Shown in pieces: positions 9,249 to 17,523 of a stretch of DNA of 23,821 nucleotides. Under the pieces are notes generated by a model that saw only the letters and a list, made by a program, of their open reading frames with translations, was not told the origin of the DNA and did not search any database. The stretch covers positions 1-23,821 of the forward strand of contig JAGKTU010000025.1 in the NCBI GenBank assembly GCA_021153265.1, in the 5' to 3' direction. Source of the DNA: Clostridia bacterium. GTDB lineage: Bacteria; Bacillota; Clostridia; Oscillospirales; Oscillospiraceae. Position 1 is the stretch's first letter; the number at the start of each line of letters is the position of its first letter. The position numbers and the translations under genes were made by a program.

Positions 9249-10424
9249 TCAGATGCCCTCCTTGCAGACAGCCTTGATCACATCCACGGCCTTCTTCAGA
9301 TCTTCCATGGGAATATTCAGCGCAGGCAGCAGCCGCACCTTATCCTTAGCCGTCAGACACAGTACGCCCTTCTCCATGCAGGCCGTCACGACCTCCTTGG
9401 CAGGCTTTGTTGTCTTGATGCCGATCATCAGACCCAGACCGCTGACGCTCTGCACGCCCTCAGCGCCCTCCAGAGCCTTGAAAACATATTCGCTCTTGCA
9501 TTTCACATCATTTAAGAACGCCTCGTCCAGCCGCTCCAGCACGCTTAAGGCACCGGCGCAGCATACGGGGTTGCCGCCGTAGGTAGAGCCGTGGTCGCCG
9601 GGCTGCAGCACGGACTGAACCTTCTCGCCCATGAGGGTCGCGCCGATGGGCAGGCCGCCGCCCAAGCCCTTGGCGGTGGAAACGATGTCGGGCTGCGTGC
9701 CGAAGTGCATATAGGCATAGAATTCGCCGGTACGGCCGTTGCCGGTCTGCACCTCGTCGATCATCAGGGGGATGTCCTGCTCATTTGCGATCTTCGCAGC
9801 CTCCAGCACAAACTCCCGGGTCAGGGGATTCACGCCGCCCTCGCCCTGAACGCACTCCAGCATGATGCCAGCCACTTTATTCTCCGCCACAGCCTTGGCA
9901 AGGGCCGCACAGTCGTTGGCAGGTACATGGATGAAGCCGGGGGTCAGGGGCTGGAAGTCCTTGTGGAAGTGGTCCTGTCCGGTGGCAGCGAGCGTGGTCA
10001 GGGTTCTTCCGTGGAAGCTGTTCACCAGCGTGACGATGGTGTAGCAGTCCGCACCCTTCTTCTGGGCGGAGTATTTTCTTGCCACCTTGATGGCGCATTC
10101 GTTGGACTCCGCGCCGGAATTGGAGAAGAATACCTTCTTCATGCCGGTTTTCTCGCACAGCAGCTTTGCCAGCTTGGCACAGGGCTCGGTGTAATAAAGG
10201 TTAGAGGTGTGTTGCAGCATAGAAGCCTGCTCCGTCACCGCCTTGACCCAAGCATCGTCGCCAAAACCAAAGGCCGTCACACCGATACCGGAGCCCAGGT
10301 CGATGTATTCCTTGCCGTCGGCAGCCTTCAAACGGCTGCCCTTGCCGCTGACCAGTTCCAGAGGAAACCGGCCATAGGTTCCGGCCACATATTCTTTATC
10401 CAGAGAAATGATGCTCATTTCCAT
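9249..10424 (-). CDS. argD: Acetylornithine aminotransferase
   Basis: This 391-residue class III PLP aminotransferase converts N-acetylglutamate semialdehyde to N-acetylornithine. Features seen are the LDLGSG-like N-terminal cofactor loop (YIDLGSGIGV), FFSNSGAESNECAIKVAR, the LMIDEVQTGNGRTG block with the PLP-pyridine Asp, and the Schiff-base lysine in STAKGLGGGLPIGA. Length is normal for ArgD. Its ATG shares one base with the argB TGA stop (TGATG), so reinitiation is likely. A second in-frame ATG two codons later (ATGGAAATG) is an alternative start. Confidence 0.96.
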   Translation of the reverse strand: MEMSIISLDKEYVAGTYGRFPLELVSGKGSRLKAADGKEYIDLGSGIGVTAFGFGDDAWVKAVTEQASMLQHTSNLYYTEPCAKLAKLLCEKTGMKKVFFSNSGAESNECAIKVARKYSAQKKGADCYTIVTLVNSFHGRTLTTLAATGQDHFHKDFQPLTPGFIHVPANDCAALAKAVAENKVAGIMLECVQGEGGVNPLTREFVLEAAKIANEQDIPLMIDEVQTGNGRTGEFYAYMHFGTQPDIVSTAKGLGGGLPIGATLMGEKVQSVLQPGDHGSTYGGNPVCCAGALSVLERLDEAFLNDVKCKSEYVFKALEGAEGVQSVSGLGLMIGIKTTKPAKEVVTACMEKGVLCLTAKDKVRLLPALNIPMEDLKKAVDVIKAVCKEGI

Positions 10425-11287
10425 CAGCCTTTCATAACCATGGTACCTGCGCCCTCATCGGTGAGCAGCTCCATCAGAATGGAATGGGGAATTCGGCCAT
10501 CCATGATGACCACATTGTTCACGCCATGCTCCAGTGCCTCGATACAGCAGTCCACCTTGGGGATCATGCCGCCGGAGATGACATTGTTTTCATAGAGTTT
10601 CCTGGCTTCCGACACGGTGATATTGCCAATCAAGGTGGAAGGATCGTCCTTATCCATCAGAATGCCGGCAATATCCGTCATCATGATGAGTCTTTCCGCG
10701 CCCAGCGCGCCTGCAAGAAAGGCCGCGGCGGTGTCACCGTTGATGTTGTAGGTGTTACCCTGCCGGTCGCTGGCCACAGTGGACACAACGGGGATATAGT
10801 TCTTCTCCAGCAAGTCGGTGATGGGCTGGGTGCGGACTTTCGTGATCTCGCCCACATAGCCCAGAGCCTCGTTCTTCATCTTCGCCTCGATGATGCCGCC
10901 GTCGATGCCGGAAATACCCACGGCATGACCGCCCTTCATCTGGATCAGATTGACCAGAGTCTTGTTGATCTTACCGGCCAGCACCATCTGGACGATGTCC
11001 ACAGTCTCCTTGTCCGTGACCCGCAGGCCATCCAGGAACACCGCCTGCTTGCCCAGCTTTTTCATGGTCTCGCTGATCTCCGGGCCGCCGCCGTGAACCA
11101 GAACCACTTTCACGCCGATGAGCCACAGCAGAACGATGTCCTCCATCACCTGCTGCTTCAGCTGCTCATTGATCATGGCGTTGCCGCCGTACTTGATCAC
11201 CACGGTCTTTCCGTTATACTTTTTGATGTAGGGCAGCGCGGCGGTCAGAACCTCCGCCCGTTCCGCATTGGTAAACTGATTGTCCAT
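10424..11287 (-). CDS. argB: Acetylglutamate kinase
   Basis: This 287-residue amino acid kinase phosphorylates N-acetylglutamate, the second step of ornithine synthesis and often the arginine-inhibited one. The phosphate-binding VIKYGGNAM motif is at about residue 32 and VLVHGGGPEIS at about 63; the later INGDTAAAFLAGALGA block closes the active site. The N-terminal helix (FTNAERAEVLTAALPYIKKY) resembles that of hexameric, arginine-sensitive enzymes, so feedback inhibition by arginine is plausible. The argJ stop overlaps its ribosome site (GAGGAGG), leaving nine bases between the genes. Confidence 0.97.
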   Translation of the reverse strand: MDNQFTNAERAEVLTAALPYIKKYNGKTVVIKYGGNAMINEQLKQQVMEDIVLLWLIGVKVVLVHGGGPEISETMKKLGKQAVFLDGLRVTDKETVDIVQMVLAGKINKTLVNLIQMKGGHAVGISGIDGGIIEAKMKNEALGYVGEITKVRTQPITDLLEKNYIPVVSTVASDRQGNTYNINGDTAAAFLAGALGAERLIMMTDIAGILMDKDDPSTLIGNITVSEARKLYENNVISGGMIPKVDCCIEALEHGVNNVVIMDGRIPHSILMELLTDEGAGTMVMKG

Positions 11288-11296
11288 AGTGCCTCC

Positions 11297-12511
11297 TCAG
11301 GTGCGGTAGTCACCGTTGATCTTCACGTAGTCATAAGTAAGGTCACAGCCCCAGGCAGAAGCGCCGTAAGCGCCGTCACCCAGGCTGATCAGAATGTCGA
11401 TTTCCTTTTCCAGCAGGATCTCCTTGGCGATCTCCTCGGAGAAGGGTACACCTGCGCCGTTCTCGCAGACGGTGATCTCACCCTTTGCGCTGCGGAACTT
11501 CACGCCGATCTTGCTGACATCCACCTTGGCGCCGCTGTAACCGATGGCACACAGCACCCGGCCCCAGTTGGCATCGGCACCGAACATGGCAGCCTTTAAG
11601 AGGCTGGAGCAGATGACGCTCTTGGCGCAAATCTTGGCAGTCTCCTCGTCGTCTGCACCGGTGGCGATGCACTCCAACAGCTTGGTAGCGCCCTCGCCGT
11701 CACCGGCGATCATTCGGCACAGGCTCACGGTAATGGTATTCAGCGCCTGCATAAAGACGGTGAAATCCTCGCCCTCGGCGGTGATCTCCTCGTTACCTGC
11801 CATGCCGTTGGCCAGAACGGTGACCATATCGTTGGTGGAAGTGTCACCGTCCACGCTGAGCATATTGAAGGTCTTGGTGATGTCCTTGGACAGAGCCTTC
11901 TGCAGCATTGCAGGAGCGATCGCGCAGTCAGTGGTGATGAACACCAGCATGGTAGCCATATTGGGATGGATCATACCGCTGCCCTTGGCGATGCCGCCCA
12001 TGCGGCAAACCTTGCCGCCCACGGTGAACTCCACGGCAATTTCCTTCGGCACGGTGTCCGTGGTCATGATAGCCTGAGCAGCAGCGCTGCCGTTCTCCGC
12101 AGATAGTCCCTCCGCCAGCGCATCCATGCCGCCGGCGATGGGGGTGATATCCAGGGGCTGGCCGATGACACCTGTAGAAGCCACCACCACATCAGACGCT
12201 GCTACACCCACCTGCTTTTCCACCAGATCGCACATCGCTTCCGCGATTTCAATACCGTTGGCATTGCAGGTGTTGGCATTGCCGCTGTTGCAGATCACCG
12301 CCTGAGCAAAACCATCGGCAATATTCCGCTTGGTGACCAGCAGGGGTGCACCCTTGACCAGATTGGTGGTATACACCGCCGCGGCGGCGGCCTTCTTTTC
12401 GCTTACGATCAGGGCCAGATCCTTTTTGCTGTGATTCTTGCGAATGCCGCAATGAACGCCATTGGCTTTAAAACCAGTCGCGGCGCAGACGCCGCCTTGG
12501 ATAATATTCAT
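11297..12511 (-). CDS. argJ: Glutamate N-acetyltransferase/amino-acid acetyltransferase ArgJ
   Basis: This 404-residue protein moves the acetyl group from N-acetylornithine to glutamate, recycling acetyl and releasing ornithine; many members also use acetyl-CoA. The self-cleavage site is visible as HPNMATMLVF (about residue 190), where the Thr becomes the N-terminal nucleophile of the beta chain. An ICNSGNANTCN block (about residue 73) and the SGDGAYGAS-like C-terminal GDGAYGASAWGCDLTYDYV ending are family marks. No argA or argE is seen in the operon, consistent with the cyclic route. A 73-base gap with a hairpin separates it from argC, the widest gap in the operon, and a promoter is likely there. 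Confidence 0.97.
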   Translation of the reverse strand: MNIIQGGVCAATGFKANGVHCGIRKNHSKKDLALIVSEKKAAAAAVYTTNLVKGAPLLVTKRNIADGFAQAVICNSGNANTCNANGIEIAEAMCDLVEKQVGVAASDVVVASTGVIGQPLDITPIAGGMDALAEGLSAENGSAAAQAIMTTDTVPKEIAVEFTVGGKVCRMGGIAKGSGMIHPNMATMLVFITTDCAIAPAMLQKALSKDITKTFNMLSVDGDTSTNDMVTVLANGMAGNEEITAEGEDFTVFMQALNTITVSLCRMIAGDGEGATKLLECIATGADDEETAKICAKSVICSSLLKAAMFGADANWGRVLCAIGYSGAKVDVSKIGVKFRSAKGEITVCENGAGVPFSEEIAKEILLEKEIDILISLGDGAYGASAWGCDLTYDYVKINGDYRT

Positions 12512-12543
12512 AAAATCAAGCTTCCTTCTTTATATAATCTGCA

Positions 12544-12566
12544 AAGGGAGGGTCTGCCCCTCCCTT
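12544..12566 (-). promoter_or_regulatory. Hairpin in the argC-argJ gap
   Basis: A perfect 9-bp stem (AAGGGAGGG / CCCTCCCTT) with loop TCTGC lies between argC and argJ. In the minus-strand transcript it is followed by only three T residues (when counted past the stem), so it may be an attenuator or RNA-processing/stability element rather than a full terminator. Confidence 0.45.
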
Positions 12567-12583
12567 ACAGCACACTTGGAAAC

Positions 12584-12613
12584 ATTATACACTAAGACCC
12601 GTCGTCTCGTCAA
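12584..12613 (-). promoter_or_regulatory. Possible internal promoter for argJBDF
   Basis: On the minus strand, TTGACG (12613-12608) and a perfect TATAAT (12589-12584) are 18 bp apart, overlapping the last codons and stop of argC and 73 bases before argJ. The boxes lie partly in coding sequence, so chance is possible, but the placement before the widest gap is suggestive. Confidence 0.4.
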
Positions 12614-13502
12614 TGCCAAGCAGAATGTTCATGTTCTGAATTGCAGCACCGGATGCGCCTTTTCCCAGATTGTCGAACAGAGCGGTGACAATGGTCTGAT
12701 TCTCGTGGCCGGTGACCAGCAGCCGCATGGTATCCTTACCTGCTAAGGTGCTGGCATAGATCACGCTTTCGTCGCCGCCCAGAGGCGCAACGGAGACCAT
12801 TTTCTGTCCTTCATAGTGCCGTTTCAGACTCTCCCATACCTTTTCGGCGCAGAATCCGGGCAGCATGACAGAAGTCGCCATTCCCTCATAAAAATCTCCC
12901 AAAATCGGAGAAAATACAGGGGGCAGTGCCAGTCCGCAGACCTTCTGCATCTCCGGCAGATGCTTGTGGCGCAGATTCAGTCCGTAAATCCGATGACTTT
13001 CGTGGCGAACATCCCGATTTTCGTCCTCATATTCCGCGATGAGGCTCTTTCCGCCGCCGCTGTAGCCGGTGAGGGAGTAGCTGGTCAGAGGAAAATCCGC
13101 AGGAACGATGCCGTTAGCCACCAGCGGATACACAGAAGCGATAAAGCCGCTGGCGTGGCAGCCGGGATTGGCAATCCGCTTGGAATTCGCGATACGATCC
13201 CGATGGTGCTGGGACAATTCCGCAAAGCCGTAGGCCCACGCAGGGTTGGTGCGGTGTGCAGTAGAAGTATCAATGATCTTGGTCTTTGCAGCCCCCGCCA
13301 GTTCCACGGCCTCCACAGCAGCCGCATCGGGCAGGCACAGGAACACCACATCCGCGCTGTGAATGGCCTCTTTCCGTGCCATGGGATCTTTTCTTAAAGA
13401 TTCCGGCAGCCGGATCAGACGGATGTCCGTTCTCTGTGCCAGCCGGTCGGCGATCCGCAGTCCGGTGGTGCCTGCGCTGCCGTCTATAAATACATTTGTC
13501 AT
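12585..13502 (-). CDS. argC: N-acetyl-gamma-glutamyl-phosphate reductase, short (type 2) form
   Basis: This 305-residue NADPH-dependent reductase makes N-acetylglutamate semialdehyde from the acyl phosphate supplied by ArgB. The N-terminal nucleotide fold reads MTNVFIDGSAGTTGLRI, the VFLCLPDAAA block follows, the catalytic cysteine is in ANPGCHASG (about residue 118), and SLTGYSGGGKSL and the histidine of GLNLRHKHLPE come later. It is shorter than the common ~345-residue ArgC and resembles the separate short form. Its ATG overlaps the argH stop by four bases (ATGA), so translation is coupled. Confidence 0.95.
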   Translation of the reverse strand: MTNVFIDGSAGTTGLRIADRLAQRTDIRLIRLPESLRKDPMARKEAIHSADVVFLCLPDAAAVEAVELAGAAKTKIIDTSTAHRTNPAWAYGFAELSQHHRDRIANSKRIANPGCHASGFIASVYPLVANGIVPADFPLTSYSLTGYSGGGKSLIAEYEDENRDVRHESHRIYGLNLRHKHLPEMQKVCGLALPPVFSPILGDFYEGMATSVMLPGFCAEKVWESLKRHYEGQKMVSVAPLGGDESVIYASTLAGKDTMRLLVTGHENQTIVTALFDNLGKGASGAAIQNMNILLGIDETTGLSV

Positions 13503-14875
13503 AAGGTAAGTAACTCTTTCACATACTTGATCTGCTTTTCCACGGAGGCAACCGACGTGCCACCCTCGGAAATCCGTTTCTGCACACAGGTCATCAGATC
13601 GATGGCCTCATACAGGTCTTCCTCAAACAGAGGGCTAAAATCCTTGTAAACTTCCATGGGCAGCTCCTCCAGCACAGTGTTCTTCTGGATGCACAGAGCC
13701 ACCAGCTGGCCGGAAATTTTATACGCACTGCGGAAAGGCAGACCCTTCTTCACCAGATAGTCAGCAAGGTCGGTGGCATTGATGAAGCCCTTCTGGGCTG
13801 CCAGCTTCATGTTGGCGGTATTGGCAGTGAGGGTCGCGATCATGCCGGTGAACACCTGCAGACACATCACAACGGTGTCACATGCGTCGAAAATGGCCTC
13901 CTTGTCCTCCTGCATATCCTTGTTGTATGCCAGAGGCAGGCCCTTCAGGGTGGTCAGCAGCGCCATCAGGTCGCCGTAGACCCGTCCGGTCTTGCCGCGA
14001 ACCAGTTCCGCCATGTCGGGATTTTTCTTCTGGGGCATGATGGAAGAGCCGGTAGTATAGGCATCGCTGAGCTCCACGAACTTAAACTCCCAGCTGGACC
14101 ACAGAATGATTTCCTCGGAGAAGCGGCTTAAATGCATCATCAAAATGGCGATATCGCTCATCATTTCCACGCAGAAATCCCGGTCGGACACGCCGTCCAG
14201 AGAGTTCATGCAGATGCCGTCAAATCCCAGTTTTTCGGCCTCAAAATGCCGGTCAGTATCATAGGTAGTACCTGCCAGCGCGCAGCATCCGATGGGAGAT
14301 AAGTTCATGCGCTTGCGGCAGTCCTGCAGACGCTGAATGTCCCGCAGCAGCATCATGGCGTAAGCCATGAGATGGTGACCGAAGGTGATGGGCTGCGCCC
14401 GCTGCAGATGGGTGTAACCGGGCATAATGGCGTCCTTGTAGACTTCCGCCTTCTCGGTAACGGCAGCGATCAGGTTCTGGGTCAGCTCCACGATCTGGTC
14501 CACCTGCTCCCGAAGGTACATCCGGATATCCAGAGCCACCTGATCGTTACGGCTTCTGGCGGTGTGGAGCTTCTTGCCCACATCACCCAGCCGTGCAGTG
14601 AGCACCTGCTCCACGAACATGTGGATATCCTCGCACTCCATGTCGATAGCGAGGACACCGCTGTCCAGATCCGAGAGAATCTGTTCCAGACCGGCGATCA
14701 GCGTGTCGGCATCCGCCGGAGAAATGATATTCTTGGATGCAAGCATGGCGGCGTGGGCCATAGAGCCGGTGATGTCCTGTCGGTACATCCGGCTGTCAAA
14801 ATGAATGGAAGAGTTGAAATCGTCCGCGATTTTTTCCGTTTTGCCGTCGGTTCTGCCGGCCCACATCTTTGCCAT
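13499..14875 (-). CDS. argH: Argininosuccinate lyase
   Basis: This 458-residue enzyme of the fumarase/aspartase superfamily splits argininosuccinate into arginine and fumarate, the last step of the pathway. The superfamily signature is GSSIMPQKKNPD (about residue 277, with the catalytic Ser loop). The N-terminal MWAGRTDGKTEKIADDFNSS, the HTARSRNDQVALD block and PGYTHLQRAQP are typical of ArgH. Length is usual. It begins 18 bases after argG with an AAGGAG ribosome site. Confidence 0.97.
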   Translation of the reverse strand: MAKMWAGRTDGKTEKIADDFNSSIHFDSRMYRQDITGSMAHAAMLASKNIISPADADTLIAGLEQILSDLDSGVLAIDMECEDIHMFVEQVLTARLGDVGKKLHTARSRNDQVALDIRMYLREQVDQIVELTQNLIAAVTEKAEVYKDAIMPGYTHLQRAQPITFGHHLMAYAMMLLRDIQRLQDCRKRMNLSPIGCCALAGTTYDTDRHFEAEKLGFDGICMNSLDGVSDRDFCVEMMSDIAILMMHLSRFSEEIILWSSWEFKFVELSDAYTTGSSIMPQKKNPDMAELVRGKTGRVYGDLMALLTTLKGLPLAYNKDMQEDKEAIFDACDTVVMCLQVFTGMIATLTANTANMKLAAQKGFINATDLADYLVKKGLPFRSAYKISGQLVALCIQKNTVLEELPMEVYKDFSPLFEEDLYEAIDLMTCVQKRISEGGTSVASVEKQIKYVKELLTL

Positions 14876-14893
14876 GTGAAATCTCCTTAATAA

Positions 14894-16117
14894 TTACTTC
14901 TTGTTCTTTGCGTCGACCATGGCCTTAACCTTGATGGGCAGGCCGTAGAGGTTGATGAAGCCGGTAGCATCGGTCTGATCGTAGTCGCTCTCACCGAAGG
15001 TTGCGATCTCCTCGGAGTACAGGGAGTTCTCGCTCCAGACACCTGCGTTGATCATGTTGCCCTTGTACAGCTTCAGCCGCACCTTACCGGTGACGGTCTC
15101 CTGAGTCTTGTCCACGAAGGCTGCCAGAGCCTCACGCAGAGGGGTGAACCACTGGCCGTTGTAGACCAGCTCAGCATAGGTGATGGCCAGTCTCTGCTTT
15201 TCGTGCAGAGTCATCTTGTCCAGGCAGATGCTCTCCAGAACGCTGTGAGCCTTGTACAGGATAGCGCCGCCGGGAGTCTCATACACACCGCGGCACTTCA
15301 TGCCGACCAGACGATTCTCCACGATATCCAGCAGGCCGATGCCGTTGGCACCGCCGATCTCGTTCAGCTTCAGAATGATCTCCTTGGCGCTCATCTTCTG
15401 GCCGTCCAGAGCAACGGGGACACCCTTTTCAAAGTCCAGGGTGATGTAGGTAGGCACATCGGGAGCCATAATGGGAGAAACGCCCATCTCCAGGAAGCCG
15501 GGTTTCTCGTACAGAGGCTCGTTGCCGGTGTCCTCCAGATCCAGACCCTCATGGCTCAGATGCCACAGGTTCTTGTCCTTGGAGTAGTTGGTCTCACGGT
15601 TGATCTTCAGAGGCACGTTGTGGGCCTCGGCGTACTCGATCTCTTCCTCACGGGACTTAATATCCCACTCACGCCAGGGGGCAATGATGGGCATATCGGG
15701 AACGAAGTGCTTCAGAGTCAGCTCGAAACGAACCTGGTCGTTGCCCTTACCGGTGCAGCCGTGGCAGATGGCATCGGCGCCTTCCTTGATGGCGATCTCA
15801 GCCAGACCCTTTGCGATGCAGGGGCGGGCGTGGGAGGTACCCAGCAGGTACTCTTCGTAAATTGCACCGGCCTTCAGGCAGGGCATGATGTAATCGTCGA
15901 CATATTCCTCAGTCAGATCCAGCACGTACAGCTTGCTTGCGCCGGTCTTGATGGCCTTCTCTTCCAGGCCCTCCAGCTCGTCAGCCTGACCGACGTTACC
16001 GGAAACGGCGATGACTTCGCAGTTGTTGTAGTTTTCTTTCAGCCAGGGAATGATGATAGAAGTATCCAGTCCGCCGGAGTAGGCCAGCACGACTTTTTTG
16101 ATGTTTTCTTTATTCAT
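14894..16117 (-). CDS. argG: Argininosuccinate synthase
   Basis: This 407-residue ATP-dependent ligase joins citrulline and aspartate to make argininosuccinate. The PP-loop for ATP is LAYSGGLDTSI at about residue 12. GTSHARPCIAKGL, the CHGCTGKGNDQVRFE block (about 118) and the later GRDLL-equivalent ETNYSKDKNLWHLSHEG segment are typical of the bacterial type I family. It is the first gene of the arginine operon, with GGGAGG nine bases before ATG and a strong promoter with an ArgR-like site further upstream. Confidence 0.97.
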   Translation of the reverse strand: MNKENIKKVVLAYSGGLDTSIIIPWLKENYNNCEVIAVSGNVGQADELEGLEEKAIKTGASKLYVLDLTEEYVDDYIMPCLKAGAIYEEYLLGTSHARPCIAKGLAEIAIKEGADAICHGCTGKGNDQVRFELTLKHFVPDMPIIAPWREWDIKSREEEIEYAEAHNVPLKINRETNYSKDKNLWHLSHEGLDLEDTGNEPLYEKPGFLEMGVSPIMAPDVPTYITLDFEKGVPVALDGQKMSAKEIILKLNEIGGANGIGLLDIVENRLVGMKCRGVYETPGGAILYKAHSVLESICLDKMTLHEKQRLAITYAELVYNGQWFTPLREALAAFVDKTQETVTGKVRLKLYKGNMINAGVWSENSLYSEEIATFGESDYDQTDATGFINLYGLPIKVKAMVDAKNKK

Positions 16118-16163
16118 AGTGTTTTTCCTCCCAAATCCGTTAAATGGATGTATTATGCAGTGA

Positions 16164-16192
16164 ATTATACATCTTCATTCACATTTTGTCAA
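16164..16192 (-). promoter_or_regulatory. Promoter of the arginine operon
   Basis: On the minus strand, a perfect TTGACA (16192-16187) and a perfect TATAAT (16169-16164) are separated by exactly 17 bp, about 47 bases before the argG ATG. Such a strong consensus promoter usually needs repression, which the adjacent ArgR-like site could supply. Confidence 0.85.
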
Positions 16193-16195
16193 CAT

Positions 16196-16213
16196 CTTTG
16201 CATAATAATTCAT
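16196..16213 (-). promoter_or_regulatory. ArgR/AhrC operator (ARG box) candidate
   Basis: ATGAATTATTATGCAAAG on the minus strand matches the ARG-box pattern (TGNAT, four A/T bases, ATNCA) at every fixed position. It lies just upstream of the -35 box of the argG promoter. By analogy with ArgR/AhrC, arginine-bound repressor would bind here. A convincing second box is not visible, although the AT-rich spacer has a half-site-like TGAATGAA. Confidence 0.6.
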
Positions 16214-16370
16214 CCCATACGCAAAATATACAGAACATTGTACAGTCCCCCACCCACTTTACCACGGTGCTTTGTTCAACTTCACAACCTTTTGTGTATG
16301 ATTACACGTTTTCGGTGGATGAACATCCTTCTTTCTCTGAAAAACACCCTTTTCTCTTGTCCATATATAC

Positions 16371-16397
16371 AAAAAGTCCGGCACCAGCCGGTGCCGA
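16371..16397 (-). terminator. Intrinsic terminator after the Nudix gene
   Basis: On the minus strand a GC-rich stem (TTCGGCACC / GGTGCCGGA) with loop GGCT is followed directly by CTTTTT. It lies 16 bases past the Nudix stop and separates it from the arginine operon leader. Confidence 0.85.
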
Positions 16398-16412
16398 ACC
16401 TTTACGCTTGCG

Positions 16413-16895
16413 TTATTTTCTCTCATCCGTCACGATATGCACAATCCCCGTATGGTCCTTACTCAGATAGTCCTTCAAAAATGTGGGATACGCTTTGTAC
16501 CGATCCAAGTCCTCCACCGGAATCCACCACATCTCCTCCTTGACTCCCATAGTCACGCTGTTACTGTGCAGTTCCTGAGTTCCCCGCGGCTTCATCAGAA
16601 AATAGAAACTCAGCTCGTGGCAATTCAGCCCCTTCAGTGAGCCTGCATTCTCATCAAAAAAGTTCTCGTGGATGACTGCCAGCCGATCGATCTCGTAATG
16701 CACGCCCGTTTCTTCAAAGACTTCCCGAACCACCGCATCTTCGGCCGTTTCACCAATATGTACGCCACCGCCGATGGAGTAAAAATAATCGTCCATCTCA
16801 TTGCAGGCAAACAGCGCACAGCCGTTTTCCACGATGATTGCCGCCGCCCGATACCGAAACCACTGATTCCCTTTTGTAAATCCACAATCAAACAT
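16413..16895 (-). CDS. Nudix hydrolase
   Basis: This 160-residue protein is a Nudix pyrophosphohydrolase. The Nudix box is complete: GGGVHIGETAEDAVVREV followed by FEETGV (about residues 43-65), with the REXXEE glutamates that bind magnesium. Nudix proteins cut nucleoside diphosphate-linked compounds; the substrate cannot be told. The ATG at 16895 has GAGGTG seven bases before it; a GTG one codon upstream is the alternative. It stands alone, bounded by terminators on both sides, and is the last gene with the GC-rich composition of the chromosome. Confidence 0.9.
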   Translation of the reverse strand: MFDCGFTKGNQWFRYRAAAIIVENGCALFACNEMDDYFYSIGGGVHIGETAEDAVVREVFEETGVHYEIDRLAVIHENFFDENAGSLKGLNCHELSFYFLMKPRGTQELHSNSVTMGVKEEMWWIPVEDLDRYKAYPTFLKDYLSKDHTGIVHIVTDERK

Positions 16896-16951
16896 CACCG
16901 TTCACCTCTTTCTGCATGTATAGTAACACAGGCAAAAACAGACATCAACAG

Positions 16952-16983
16952 AAAAATCCGACAGCTTTTGCTGTCGGATTTTT
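16952..16983. terminator. Bidirectional terminator at the chromosome-island boundary
   Basis: A perfect 14-bp stem (AAAAATCCGACAGC / GCTGTCGGATTTTT) with loop TTTT lies upstream of the Nudix gene. No real gene reads into it from the left, so it may be what is left of an older neighbour, or it may insulate the island. Confidence 0.75.
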
Positions 16984-16984
16984 C

Positions 16985-17165
16985 TGTGTAAGAACCCTAA
17001 TTTTGAAATGCTGCGACCCCCGGGGTCGTTTTTGCAGTTAAGGGGGTCTCTTTTTCTCCAAGGGGGTCGCTTTTAGACCGAGAGAGGGTCAGAATCTATG
17101 CAGAGGGGGGCGCAAAACTTAATTTGCGTCTTTTTTAAATTACCAAACCCTCCCAGGAGAATCAG
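16985..17165. repeat. Non-coding repeat-rich boundary segment
   Basis: No gene is seen here. The segment holds a palindrome (CGACCCC C GGGGTCG, 17014-17028) and two direct copies of AAGGGGGTC (near 17040 and 17060) spaced by about 20 bases, each followed by C/T-rich DNA. A further GAGAGGGTC comes at about 17081. Composition changes from GC-rich to AT-rich across it, so it marks the left edge of the foreign segment. No att-site pair can be shown inside the window. Confidence 0.4.
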
Positions 17166-17171
17166 TTTTCC

Positions 17172-17483
17172 CTACAGAGAGAATTGCTTTAAGTATTCGC
17201 TTAATACATTAAGCTTATCCATTGGCATATCTGGATGCGGTTCTGTAGCCAAATCGTCAATCGCAGCATTTAATGCCCACAATTCCGCACGCCTCAAATA
17301 TGTAATAGTTTCATTTTCGCCCGAAAACGCCAACTCGTTTCGGTGCTTAACGGCCTTCAACATATTAGCAGCCTCTGCATATTGATTCCTTAAATTAGTA
17401 ACACATTTATAGCGTTCAATCACCAATCTGGAAATCGTTTGGACATCGTTATAATACTCTGCGTTAATTTTGATTTTATCCAC
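17172..17483 (-). CDS. Hypothetical small helical protein
   Basis: I do not recognise this 103-residue protein. It is charged and probably all-helical (ERYKCVTNLRNQYAEAANML, then ETITYLRRAELWALNAAIDD), without membrane segments or metal-binding motifs. The frame is open further upstream into the SHOCT gene end, but GTG 17483 has AGGG nine bases before it and starts after the SHOCT stop, so it is preferred. It lies 40 bases downstream of the PH-SHOCT gene on the same strand and could be co-transcribed with it. AT-rich composition sets it apart from the arginine region. Confidence 0.5.
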   Translation of the reverse strand: MDKIKINAEYYNDVQTISRLVIERYKCVTNLRNQYAEAANMLKAVKHRNELAFSGENETITYLRRAELWALNAAIDDLATEPHPDMPMDKLNVLSEYLKQFSL

Positions 17484-17523
17484 TTTGCTATACCCTGATA
17501 TTAACTCTATAAAGCGAATCAAA

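Noticed and set aside
16144..16470. Plus-strand open frame across the arginine operon leader
   Set aside because: It runs over a clear minus-strand promoter and operator and a terminator, has no ribosome site and encodes no recognisable protein.
16985..17100. CRISPR array from repeated GGGGGTC blocks
   Set aside because: Repeats are under 10 bases, irregularly spaced, and there are no cas genes.
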